NCBI GenBank assembly: GCA_003142855.1
Contig: PLNW01000068.1
Coordinates: forward strand, 1 to 37,760
Length of the DNA: 37,760 nt
Source of the DNA: Myxococcales bacterium
GTDB taxonomy: Bacteria > Myxococcota_A > Polyangia > Fen-1088
Reading direction: 5' to 3'
Position 1 is the stretch's first letter. Each line of letters opens with the position of its first letter. This document shows positions 8,196 through 16,091 of this stretch, piece after piece. The notes below the pieces were generated by a model, which was not told the DNA's origin, did not search any database, and was given only the letters and a program-made list of their open reading frames with translations. Both the position numbers and the translations under genes were made by a program.

Positions 8196-9027
8196 GTGCC
8201 TTCTTCACGTCGGACTCGAAGAAGAAGAACTCCGCCTTCTGGCCAAGCTTGTAGGCCTTTTCGGCCAGGCCGTATGCATCCTTGTAGTCGCCCTTGGCAG
8301 CGAGCAGCGACGCCTTGATCCAGAGGTTGAACCAATCTTCCTTGATGGCCAGCGACTGGTCGATGTACTTGAGGCCGGCGTTGTAGTCCTTCTTGGTGTC
8401 GAGCACGTAGCGCGCGGCAAAGGCAAAGGTTCGCCACGTGCCGTCGATGCCGGTGGCGATGTTGGTCAGCGCCTGCTCGGCCGTGTGAACCTTGATGGGG
8501 ATGGACACACACAGCCGCTCCCACTCCAGATTGAGCATGGCCTCATCGTCAGTGAAGTCCGAGAAGAGAAACGTCATGCGTTCACGGAAAGGCGCGGCCT
8601 TGGTCTGCACTTTCACGCGCAGCAGATCCTGTCCGGCCTTGTAGTCCCGTCCTGTGCCCGACTGATCGGCCTTCTTGTTGAGCACCACGGTCCACGCGTC
8701 CTTGGTGGGGATGGTGAAGAGCGCGTAGGTTCCAGCCGGCACGGGCTTGCCTGCGAAGACCACGTCCTTGCTGAAGCTGATCTTGGTGGCCTGGTTCGCG
8801 CCCGTCCGCCACATCTGATCGTACGGCACCAGACCGCCCCAGATTGGACGGCCTTTGACCGCCGGGCTGCTGTAGTCGACCGACACCTCGGTCAGCCCCA
8901 CCACCTGGGACACCTTGGCCGAAGGACTGGGACGGGGCAGATCGAGCTGAGACATGGCCACGGAGGATAGCAGAAAAACCGACACACCAACCATAGTGGC
9001 GAAAGCAACACGATCAATCCTGAACAT
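8170..9027 (-). CDS. DUF2911-family exported protein
   Basis: A 285-residue protein with a signal peptide (hydrophobic FATMVGVSVFLLSSVAMS, cleavage near residue 26) and the DUF2911 pattern: LPRPSPSAKVSQVVGLTEVS, YSSPAVKGRPIWGGLVPYD, WRTGANQATKISFSKDV, PAGTYALFTIP and WTVVLNK. The last 90 residues look like helical TPR-type repeats (KYIDQSLAI, AYGLAEKAYKLG). Biochemical function is unknown; DUF2911 is best known from Bacteroidota. ATG 9027 has AAGGAG upstream. It converges on and slightly overlaps bshA. Confidence 0.88.
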   Translation of the reverse strand: MFRIDRVAFATMVGVSVFLLSSVAMSQLDLPRPSPSAKVSQVVGLTEVSVDYSSPAVKGRPIWGGLVPYDQMWRTGANQATKISFSKDVVFAGKPVPAGTYALFTIPTKDAWTVVLNKKADQSGTGRDYKAGQDLLRVKVQTKAAPFRERMTFLFSDFTDDEAMLNLEWERLCVSIPIKVHTAEQALTNIATGIDGTWRTFAFAARYVLDTKKDYNAGLKYIDQSLAIKEDWFNLWIKASLLAAKGDYKDAYGLAEKAYKLGQKAEFFFFESDVKKALSEWKKKF

Positions 9028-9141
9028 GGGAACACGCTCCTTCCACGTCGTCGCCGAATCACAAGGCGCCAACGGCGTAGGATCTAGCACAGCTGCGTAC
9101 GGAGGCACTCCACACTTTCGTACACGCAGCAGGGAGGAATA

Positions 9142-9160
9142 GCGGCAAAATTGCTGCCGC
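9142..9160 (-). terminator. Possible hairpin terminator after the GH9 gene
   Basis: GCGGCA and TGCCGC form a 6-bp stem with a 7-base AT-rich loop a few bases beyond the GH9 stop codon. There is no clear U tract, so termination is only a suggestion. Confidence 0.3.
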
Positions 9161-9168
9161 CGTCAGGT

Positions 9169-11691
9169 CTATTGGGTGCAGATGGCTGGTTGCGGGGCGA
9201 AGCAGGTCGGCGGTTCTTGGCCCCAGGCGAAGACGCCGGCGCTGTACACCGGAATGTGCGGCGTCTTGGGCGGATCGGCTCCGCCCGCCGGCGCTGGCGC
9301 CAAAGTGGAGTAGCTCCAGTCGTTGGACGGATCCCAGGTGCAACCCGCGCCATTGTTGACACCAATGTCGATCATGAAGGTGCGCGGCGCCTTGAGCTGC
9401 ACGATCCGCCCCCAGAACTGGTAGCCCTCGAAGCCCATCTCAATGTAGTAGGTCGAGGGGCTGTTGGGGCAAACCTTGGGCTTGCTGATGCTGGTCGGCT
9501 CGCCGAACTCGGTGGCACCGCGGTCGTAGATGAGGCTGGCGGTGACGTCGTTGATCGAGCCGCCCTTGGCCAGAAGCTCGCTGATGTCGAAGAAGTACTT
9601 GATGCTGATGTGCGTATCGTAGCGCGGGACATGGCTGGTTTCGTTGACCAGGGTGACGGTGACCTGTGAGCGGCAGCCACCCGCGTCGTTGCTGTTCGAC
9701 AGGGTGTAGTACTCGTTTCCTTCCGGCTCGAGCGGCGGGAAATTTGCGAGCGGGCACTGGCCCTTGCCCCACAAATCGTACTGAGCCGCCAGCGCCGCGA
9801 TCAGCGAGACGTTGTAATCGATGGTGACTTCATTGCTGCCGAAGTCGGCGCGATTGTCGATGTGGCCGTCGTTGCCGTCGGGGCCGTTGACCAGCGCGCC
9901 CCAGATGATGTGCCGGTTCGCCACCGGGTTGTCGGGCTCGCCCCAGATCGAGGCGTGGCCGGCGGCGTGGTGGGGCTGCAGGCAGTACTTGTTCGTGTAC
10001 CCCATCATGTACGAGGTGCCGAGCGGGTTGTCGCCGAGGATGTACGCCATCTGCCTCTTGGCCCATGGCTGGATCGCGTTCACGGCATCGCTGTCCTGCG
10101 CGCCAAACAGCTTGGCGTAGAGCAAGGCCACGAACTGCGCGGCCGAGTTGTAGCGGGCGGATCCGTAGGCGTAGAGCACGGAGAATCCCGCCGGAGTCAT
10201 GGCCACCGTGCCTTGCGGCCACTTCATGGAATCGTCGCGCGCGATGGTGGCCATGGCCTTGGCCAGAGGACTGTTCAGGTCACGCAGGATCTGCGCCATC
10301 TTGAGAAACACGCCCGTGCGCACGGAGTTCCAGTCGTGCGTCTGCGATTCGGCCCAACAACTCGCGGCGGGGTTCTGCAAACAGGTCGTCTTGAAGCCGG
10401 GGAAGCGATCCAGCCAGCCGCCGCCATTGCCGTTCGCGCCGATGATGTCGTCGAGATAGGATTGCGTGCCAGTGGCCAGGTAGAGCCAGACAGCAGCCCA
10501 GGCCAGATCGTCGTAGGCGTATTCCGAGGTGTACAGGCCGCCGGCGGCTAGCCCAACGTTATCCGGGTATTTCGCGGCGAACTTGTACAGTGCCACGGCG
10601 TACTTGAGCGATTTCTCGGCGTAGGCCGCATCTTGGCCAGCTATCACCAGCGAGGTCAGGGCTAGGGCAGCGGCCGCGCTCGCCGTCACGTCTGCGGCGG
10701 GCGTTTCCGCAGTGGCGAAGTAGCCCTTGCGGGGGCAGAAGTCGATGCGGCGCAGTTCCGGGGGCATCCAGCCGCAGGTGTGATCGCTTTGGTCGCTGAC
10801 CTGGTGGGCAAACGCCACCAGGTTGCCGCCACCGTCGAGGAAGGTCGAGCGCATGAAGTAGTCGTCTGCCCAGCGCAGGAGGTTGAGCGCCTCATCTTCC
10901 AAGCCCGTGACACGGAAGGAATCGGGATATTCGTACAGGCTCCAGGCCAGCGTCGAGGCCATGAATCCCGTGGTGATCCCGAATTTGATGAAGTCACCCG
11001 CGTCGTGGAACCCGCCCGACAGGTCGACCTCGCCTGTGCCGTTCGGATCGAGAATGGCGCGGTTCTTGGTGATGAAGGCTTGCGACATGTCCACGCCGGT
11101 GGCGGCCGCCGGGTCCAGCTTGATGTGCTGATCCATCACATGGGCGTCGCCCCGCCACTGCACGTAGGTGTTGATCACGCCCGGTCCGGACTTGTTCACA
11201 TTGAGGAACCACAACGCCTTCTGGAAAGCTTCTCCCAGCCCACCCTCGGTGCCCTGGCAAGTCGGGGTTTCAGGGAAATTCCAGGGGGGAAGCGAATTCA
11301 AGCAAGGCCCGGCCTCCGGGCCGGCCTCGCGACCCGCCTCCGGACCGGCTTCCCGGCCGGCCTCCGGGCGGACTGCGGCATCCGGGCCGGCAACAAGAAC
11401 CGCGGTATCGGGGCTGCCCACAAGAACCGCGGCATCTGGGCCACCAACTACAACGGGTGCATCCGGAATTGCGCCGTCGGGAAGCGGCCCCACCGCGATC
11501 GGCGGAACATCCGGCGATGGCAGGCCTGGCTCCACTGGCTGCGGCGGCGGTTCCACGACAGGAGACGGGTTGATGATCACGACCTGGGGCGGCCCCGGTC
11601 CGACCAACTGGTGTGAATTGCAGCCGAAAGCACCTGCCACCGTTGTGGCCATCAACCCGAAGTGCAGATGCTTGCACGAATGGCGATGCAT
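9169..11691 (-). CDS. GH9 endoglucanase lipoprotein with C-terminal CBM3-like domain
   Basis: An 840-residue surface lipoprotein predicted to hydrolyse beta-1,4-glucans. ATG 11691 gives a lipobox signal (VAGAFGC, Cys 24); ATG 11721 is an alternative, and neither has a clear ribosome site. A Pro/Val/Ala-rich linker contains short repeats (GPDAAVLVGSPDTAVLVAG, then REAGPEAG twice) up to about residue 130. The GH9 (alpha/alpha)6 domain spans about 140-660: GGFHDAGDFIKFG (about 225) holds the catalytic-base Asp pair, YILGDNPLGTSYMMGY and PHHAAGHASIW follow, and ADFGSNEVTIDYN holds the proton-donor Glu. The remaining 160 residues resemble a family 3 cellulose-binding module (THISIKYFFDIS, YYIEMGFEGYQFWG, WDPSNDWSYS). 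The module order suggests action on cellulose at the cell surface. Confidence 0.93.
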   Translation of the reverse strand: MHRHSCKHLHFGLMATTVAGAFGCNSHQLVGPGPPQVVIINPSPVVEPPPQPVEPGLPSPDVPPIAVGPLPDGAIPDAPVVVGGPDAAVLVGSPDTAVLVAGPDAAVRPEAGREAGPEAGREAGPEAGPCLNSLPPWNFPETPTCQGTEGGLGEAFQKALWFLNVNKSGPGVINTYVQWRGDAHVMDQHIKLDPAAATGVDMSQAFITKNRAILDPNGTGEVDLSGGFHDAGDFIKFGITTGFMASTLAWSLYEYPDSFRVTGLEDEALNLLRWADDYFMRSTFLDGGGNLVAFAHQVSDQSDHTCGWMPPELRRIDFCPRKGYFATAETPAADVTASAAAALALTSLVIAGQDAAYAEKSLKYAVALYKFAAKYPDNVGLAAGGLYTSEYAYDDLAWAAVWLYLATGTQSYLDDIIGANGNGGGWLDRFPGFKTTCLQNPAASCWAESQTHDWNSVRTGVFLKMAQILRDLNSPLAKAMATIARDDSMKWPQGTVAMTPAGFSVLYAYGSARYNSAAQFVALLYAKLFGAQDSDAVNAIQPWAKRQMAYILGDNPLGTSYMMGYTNKYCLQPHHAAGHASIWGEPDNPVANRHIIWGALVNGPDGNDGHIDNRADFGSNEVTIDYNVSLIAALAAQYDLWGKGQCPLANFPPLEPEGNEYYTLSNSNDAGGCRSQVTVTLVNETSHVPRYDTHISIKYFFDISELLAKGGSINDVTASLIYDRGATEFGEPTSISKPKVCPNSPSTYYIEMGFEGYQFWGRIVQLKAPRTFMIDIGVNNGAGCTWDPSNDWSYSTLAPAPAGGADPPKTPHIPVYSAGVFAWGQEPPTCFAPQPAICTQ

Positions 11692-11792
11692 GGAACTTGT
11701 CCAAAACAACACGCGCGGCATCGGCCATGGGAACAGCCGGGCAGCTATTTGCAGATGCTACCACACGGCAAGGTCGCTTCGCGCATGCAGAA

Positions 11793-11805
11793 GGGGTGAC
11801 GTCCC
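11793..11805 (+). repeat. Left 13-bp direct repeat flanking the MITE-like element
   Basis: GGGGTGACGTCCC is repeated identically at 11951-11963, on both sides of a 145-bp palindrome-rich segment. It could be a target-site duplication or part of the element itself. Confidence 0.65.
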
Positions 11806-11950
11806 ATAGGCGTTAAGCGGATCAACGGCGGAGTGGAATGGCCATTCGTGATTCGAGGACACAAGCTCTCGATGGGTCACCCCTCTCCCAGAGGGAGAGG
11901 GTGGTCTACCCCAGTTCTTCTGGCGCCATTCCGCCGCTCAACGCCAGTCT
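11806..11950. mobile_element. MITE/REP-like palindromic element, 145 bp
   Basis: A non-coding segment between identical 13-bp direct repeats. Its ends carry imperfect inverted repeats: GGCGTTAAGCGG on the left (11809-11820) and GGCGTTGAGCGG read inward from the right. GGAATGGC also occurs inverted further in. It contains two strong stem-loops: one at 11878-11903 (CCCTCTCCC-AGA-GGGAGAGGG core) and one at 11908-11955 (ACCCCAG/CTGGGGT outer and CTGGCG/CGCCAG inner stems). No transposase is nearby. It may also act as a bidirectional terminator. Confidence 0.5.
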
Positions 11951-11963
11951 GGGGTGACGTCCC
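11951..11963 (+). repeat. Right 13-bp direct repeat flanking the MITE-like element
   Basis: A second identical copy of GGGGTGACGTCCC, immediately outside the inverted repeat of the palindromic element. Confidence 0.65.
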
Positions 11964-11969
11964 GTCTGA

Positions 11970-12221
11970 CCTGGGCTGCGCGCCGCGCGACCGAGTTCAG
12001 ATGCCGGGATAGGGGGAACAGTTGCAAGCAGTCAAAATGGCTCCTCTGTCGCCGCGGGGCGAGGCGGGACACGGTCGTCCGGTTGTTCGTGCAGTGTGGG
12101 CAATGCCAACAAGGATCAGAGAGCGGGGTTGCTGTTGTTGGCTGCCTTTGTGGCTGCGGCAGCCAGACGGCGCAACCGCATGTCAGGTTTGAAATGCGGG
12201 GCCGTCGGGAAGTTCGACTGA
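11970..12221 (+). pseudogene. Orphan MYXO-CTERM-type C-terminal tail (gene remnant)
   Basis: The forward frame from 11970 to TGA 12219-12221 has no start codon that makes sense, but encodes a textbook sorting tail. It has a Gly/Ser/Ala-rich linker (GIGGTVASSQNGSSVAAG), the cysteine motif SSGCSCSVGN, a hydrophobic segment AGLLLLAAFVAAAA and the basic stop RRRNR, plus a 14-residue extension. An in-frame TGA at 11967 closes the frame upstream, next to the palindromic element. This looks like the 3' end of a deleted surface-protein gene, comparable with the tails of the two PL9 genes in this window. Expression is not expected. Confidence 0.6.
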
Positions 12222-12292
12222 AAGGCGGTTAGAACGGTCCAGACATTGACCACAAACGAGTATCGTTGGGCCTGGCCAGCAGCCGCTACGAC

Positions 12293-14302
12293 TCAGCGCC
12301 TTCTTCGAACCCGAAGCACGACCATGATGAGCCCGAGTAGGGCAAGAACGCCTTGGTCCCTTGTCTGGGCCTCGGCGATGCGGCAGGAGCACCCGCCGCT
12401 GCTTGCCTGGGCGGTGCTGGCGGTCGCACTTGTCGTGCCACCCGTTGCGACGATTCCGGAAGTTCCGCCTGGGGCTGGAGTCCCTCCAGCTTCGACCCCA
12501 GCAGTGGCCGGAACGCCGCCGTTTGCCGACAGCCCGCCCGTCCCGGGTGTCCCACCGATGGCGACGCTCCCGCCAGTGACCATTGGGCTGCCCCCGGTTT
12601 CGATAGCGCCTCCCGTGTCAGCCAGGCCACCTGTTGCACTGCCGCCAGTTTTGCCACCGGTCGCCGTAGTTCCGCCAGTTACCCGCGTTCCACCAATTGC
12701 CGTAGTTCCGCCAGTTGCCGGCGCACCAGCAATTGGCGTGCCGCCTGTTCCGATTCCCCCACCAATTGGCGTGCCCCCAGCTCCGCCTTTGCCGCCGGTT
12801 GCCGTAGCCCCGGCGCTGGCTGTGGCGCCTGTGGCCCCGCCGGTCCCGCTCCTACCTCCGGTTCCCGTAGCCCCGCCAGTCCCCGGTGTACCACCCGTTC
12901 CCGTCGCACCGGCAGTCCCCGGTGTGCCGCCCGTAGCTCCATATTCGTAGGCGCCCAAATCCGGGGCGGCGCCCACAAATGGAAGACCGACGTCCGTGCC
13001 CTTGTCGATCATTTGGCTGCCAGCAGCCAGTTTCAAAAAGTCCACATTCGGCAAGCTGCCGTCCGCCTGGCGCGGTCCCATCGCGGGTGAAATTGTTTCT
13101 AGGGGCTGACCGGTAGTCGTCAGACTTGGATCGGTGACGCTGAGGAAATCACTGTCTTTGGGCGTGATATTCAGATCCCATGTGTTGAATTGCGAGTCGG
13201 TCCCTATCATGTCGTTGTTCTTGTTGGGGAAGCCGATGTTGTTCCTCATTACATGCATCAGCGACCCCGTCAGGACTACGCTCCCCGCCGTACCACCCGC
13301 CAGCATGTCGTATTGAGTCCCATTCTGGAGGGACGTATTGTTGTACCAATTCCTCCCACCGATGGCGTGGTTGGCATAGAACCCATGGTCCTTGCACTTC
13401 CAGGCGACAGAGTTCTGGATGGTGTGTCTGACGTCGGCGTTGACGCTGCCCCCCATCTTGAAGCCGTTGCCATTTCCGTCCGCGGGATTGGTGGTGCCGT
13501 AATTCGCGCGTCCAGAGCCCATGACCCAGCAGTGGTCAATGAGGACCGGAACTTCCTGGTTGATAAGATCGTAACCATCGTCCGAGTTCCACCAGGCACG
13601 GCAGCCCCTGACGATCGTGGTGGCGCCAGTCTGGTATGGTTGGTAGTGGACGCCAAAGCCATCGGCATTTTGTCCGTCCCCTTGACTGCCGTTCACGTCG
13701 TAGTTGTCGTGCGAATCGCAATTGAGGATGAGGTGCCCTCCCGTGCCCTTGGTATCGTCGATGAACAGCCCTGGCCCGAAGCCGTGATGGATGTTGAGCA
13801 GTTCGAAGGTGTTGTTGTGCGTCCCCTTGGTGCGGAGCATGGAGTAGGAGTGGGAGCCACTGGCTCCGACCTTACCGTTGGCGATCTCCAGTCCCTTGAG
13901 ATGCATCCAGCTCCCGGTCACAAGGATTGCTGGAACGTCCGTCCCCGAGCTGGCGTTTGCGTAGTTCGAGAAGTCGATAACAGGCACCTCGCCCGGATAC
14001 GCCCAGATCTTGGTGCGGTTGGTATCCGATGTTCCGCTCTTCGAAAGCGTGATCTGGGTCGTGCTGCCGTACTTTCCCGCACGCATCCAGATGGTATCCC
14101 CCGCCGCGGCGGAGTCGTTTGCCTTCTGCAGGGTGGCGAAGGGCGACGCCTGGGTTCCGGGATTCGAATCGCTGCCAGTCGGGGACACATAGTATTCCGC
14201 TGCCAGCACATTCTTCGCAGCGAACAGGCCCAGGCCGGCGACGAGCCATGTGAGCCGGGAGTGACGCGGATCGCTTCTCGATGAGCGTTGCATGGATTTC
14301 AT
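12293..14302 (-). CDS. PL9-like pectate lyase, secreted, MYXO-CTERM tail
   Basis: A 669-residue secreted right-handed beta-helix protein, probably a polysaccharide lyase of family 9 acting on pectin-like substrates by Ca2+-dependent beta-elimination. The signal peptide ends near residue 35 (NVLA-AEYY). The entry motif YYVSPTGSDSNPGTQASPF is followed by the helix core with DGQNADGF (209-216), NSDDGYDL (239-246) and GNGNGFKMGG (277-286). The Asp cluster matches Ca2+ ligands of Pel9A-type enzymes and Lys282 the catalytic base. A long Gly/Thr/Ala linker leads to the tail: GGCSC, a hydrophobic segment and RVRRRR. ATG 14302 has AAGGAG upstream. It is a paralogue of the genes at 34515 and 35103. Confidence 0.88.
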   Translation of the reverse strand: MKSMQRSSRSDPRHSRLTWLVAGLGLFAAKNVLAAEYYVSPTGSDSNPGTQASPFATLQKANDSAAAGDTIWMRAGKYGSTTQITLSKSGTSDTNRTKIWAYPGEVPVIDFSNYANASSGTDVPAILVTGSWMHLKGLEIANGKVGASGSHSYSMLRTKGTHNNTFELLNIHHGFGPGLFIDDTKGTGGHLILNCDSHDNYDVNGSQGDGQNADGFGVHYQPYQTGATTIVRGCRAWWNSDDGYDLINQEVPVLIDHCWVMGSGRANYGTTNPADGNGNGFKMGGSVNADVRHTIQNSVAWKCKDHGFYANHAIGGRNWYNNTSLQNGTQYDMLAGGTAGSVVLTGSLMHVMRNNIGFPNKNNDMIGTDSQFNTWDLNITPKDSDFLSVTDPSLTTTGQPLETISPAMGPRQADGSLPNVDFLKLAAGSQMIDKGTDVGLPFVGAAPDLGAYEYGATGGTPGTAGATGTGGTPGTGGATGTGGRSGTGGATGATASAGATATGGKGGAGGTPIGGGIGTGGTPIAGAPATGGTTAIGGTRVTGGTTATGGKTGGSATGGLADTGGAIETGGSPMVTGGSVAIGGTPGTGGLSANGGVPATAGVEAGGTPAPGGTSGIVATGGTTSATASTAQASSGGCSCRIAEAQTRDQGVLALLGLIMVVLRVRRRR

Positions 14303-14650
14303 CAGAGGCTCCTTCTGTGCGGGCAGGCGAAACCGACTGCTGGGCGGCGGACGGGAGGGAGAGTCTGGTACTCCCAGCACAGCAGACGGCTGTAGGCTAT
14401 AGTGGCTCGGACTGGCGGAGATGGCTCAGGCATTCTTTGCAAGAGCTGCTGTCCTGAGTCAACCAGGGAAACACCTCGGTCTCCCTGGCACCGCGGGAGA
14501 TGGCCCGAGTCGCCCGTGGACGGGGCAGGTTCGAAGCCCCAGAATGTTTTTCTGCGCAGGCGGGTTGTGGGTTCGTGGGCTTTCGGTCTAGTCTGCGTCC
14601 ACGCACCACACATAATCTATGCGTGAACAGCAAGCACGAGAGGTGAATAA
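14303..14650. other. 348-bp divergent intergenic region with a cluster of stem-loops
   Basis: The region lies between divergent genes, so it should hold both promoters; I could not pick a convincing promoter. Within 14425-14546 are successive inverted repeats: CTCAGG/CCTGAG (14425-14458), CCAGGGA/TCCCTGG (14463-14488), CCGCGGG/CCCGTGG with one wobble pair (14491-14519), and GGGGC/GCCCC (14522-14540). CATTCT (14431-14436) can also pair with AGAATG (14541-14546), excluding the first hairpin, and a T5 run follows at 14547. This may be a structured leader of the 14651 gene or a small RNA. Confidence 0.35.
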
Positions 14651-16027
14651 ATGGATCGTTCGAGGCGCTATATCCCCGTTGTACTAGGTACGAGTGTTGC
14701 GATCTTCGCAGCCGGATGTTGCCTCCACCCAGCCCCTGCGCCGGTGTGCCCGAACGCAGCTCCGCCACCACGGGTTGTGCTGGCCCGGCCGGCCCCCGAA
14801 CCCGTGGCGCCCCTGCCCCCCCCGCCACCGCCCGGGCCGGCCACGATTGTGGTTAGGGATGCCGGTCTGCAGATGCCCAAGTCCGTGATTTGGGATGCGG
14901 GCCAAGATGTGTATTTCGTGAGCAACATCAACGGCAATTCCGCCATTCCGAACAAGAACGGTTTCCTTTCGAAGATTGGCCCTGACGGCAAGGTCATCGC
15001 GCTCAAGTTCGTCGACGGAAGCAAGAAGGCCAGCGAGCTGAACTCGCCCAAGGGACTGGCCATCATCGGCGACATCCTCTACGTCGCGGATCTCAATGTC
15101 GTGCGCAAGTTCGACCGCAAGAGCGGCAAAGCCAAAGGCGTGATCACAGTACCGAATTCGGTTTTTCTCAACGATCTCTCGGCGTCGCCTGATGGCAAGA
15201 CGCTTTACGTTTCCGACAGCGCGGTCACTTTCAAGGCCGGGAGTTTTGCCGGTACCGGCAACGATGCCATCTACGTGATCAACGTGAAGAAGGGCTCGGC
15301 GGTCGTCCTCATCAGTGACGAAGCCTTGCACTGGCCGAGCGGCTTGCTCGCGGACGATGACGGGGTGTGGGTCGTGGCTCTGGGCGCGAACCACTTGTTC
15401 CATGTCGACCAGCAGGGTGGTACGGGACCGGCCACCAGGCTGCCCAAGGGCGGACTCGATGGGATAGTGAAGCTCGGCGACGGCTCATTCCTCATTTCCA
15501 GCTGGGAGGCCTCCGCCATCTATCGTGGTTTTCCCCGCGGCGAATTCAAGGAAGTCATATCGGGAATTCCCTCACCGGCCGACATCGGCCTCGACAGCAA
15601 ACGCAACTCCCTTCTGATTCCCATCTTCCAAAAATCGGCGGTTCAGTTTGTGCCCTTGCCGCCGTTGACTCCGCCTGCAGTCGCGTCGCCGCTTCCTGGC
15701 CCGCCGGTCGTGACTCCACCACCCGCACCCGTGGCCCCGCCGCGTCCTGCTGAAGTCGCCTACCCGGCGTTGGGGCCGACGCCGCCACCGTCGGCGCCAA
15801 CGCCCGCGCTACCACCCGCTCCGGTTCGTAGTCCGCCGCCAAGCAACGTCGCGCCGCTAGCGCCCGTCGCCGTTCCTCCCGTTCCAGCTGCCGGCGGCCC
15901 TGCCAGTGTCCCAGCAGCCCCGCCGGCTCCAGCTCCGGTACCCTTCGGGACCCCTTACAATGCGGGCAATTCGGCCGCCGCGCCCGCGACTCCAGCCGCG
16001 CCGCCAGCGGGCTCGCCTGCACGCTAG
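14651..16027 (+). CDS. Beta-propeller (SMP-30/NHL-like) lipoprotein with Pro-rich tail
   Basis: A 458-residue predicted lipoprotein: lipobox IFAAGC (Cys about 23), then a Pro/Ala-rich linker and a six-bladed-propeller-like domain at about 70-340. Repeating blade motifs include GLQMPKSVIWD, SPKGLAIIGDILYVAD, LNDLSASPDGKTLYVSD, WPSGLLADDDGVWVVAL and GGLDGIVKLGDGSFLISS. This pattern matches SMP-30/gluconolactonase-like proteins, but metal ligands were not verified, so a binding role is as likely as an enzymatic one. The last 115 residues are Pro/Ala-rich low complexity. ATG 14651 has GAGGTG upstream. The outer-membrane protein gene follows after 64 bases, so they may be co-transcribed. Confidence 0.72.
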   Translation: MDRSRRYIPVVLGTSVAIFAAGCCLHPAPAPVCPNAAPPPRVVLARPAPEPVAPLPPPPPPGPATIVVRDAGLQMPKSVIWDAGQDVYFVSNINGNSAIPNKNGFLSKIGPDGKVIALKFVDGSKKASELNSPKGLAIIGDILYVADLNVVRKFDRKSGKAKGVITVPNSVFLNDLSASPDGKTLYVSDSAVTFKAGSFAGTGNDAIYVINVKKGSAVVLISDEALHWPSGLLADDDGVWVVALGANHLFHVDQQGGTGPATRLPKGGLDGIVKLGDGSFLISSWEASAIYRGFPRGEFKEVISGIPSPADIGLDSKRNSLLIPIFQKSAVQFVPLPPLTPPAVASPLPGPPVVTPPPAPVAPPRPAEVAYPALGPTPPPSAPTPALPPAPVRSPPPSNVAPLAPVAVPPVPAAGGPASVPAAPPAPAPVPFGTPYNAGNSAAAPATPAAPPAGSPAR

Positions 16028-16091
16028 TCCATCCGGCGCAGATGGAACGTGCTAGTGTGGCACTCTGAACCCGGTTGTGCAGCGGCCTCGA

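Noticed and set aside
12361..12950. Forward Pro-rich frames over the PL9 linker
   Set aside because: They are the complement of the Gly/Thr-rich linker of the reverse-strand PL9 gene and have no start context or domain.
14521..14541. tRNA T-arm-like GGTTCGAA and possible tRNA-Sec-like gene
   Set aside because: The T-stem would have only two proper pairs in tRNA register, the loop before it has G where U33 is required, and the enclosing stem gives about 116 bases. A plain hairpin explains it better.
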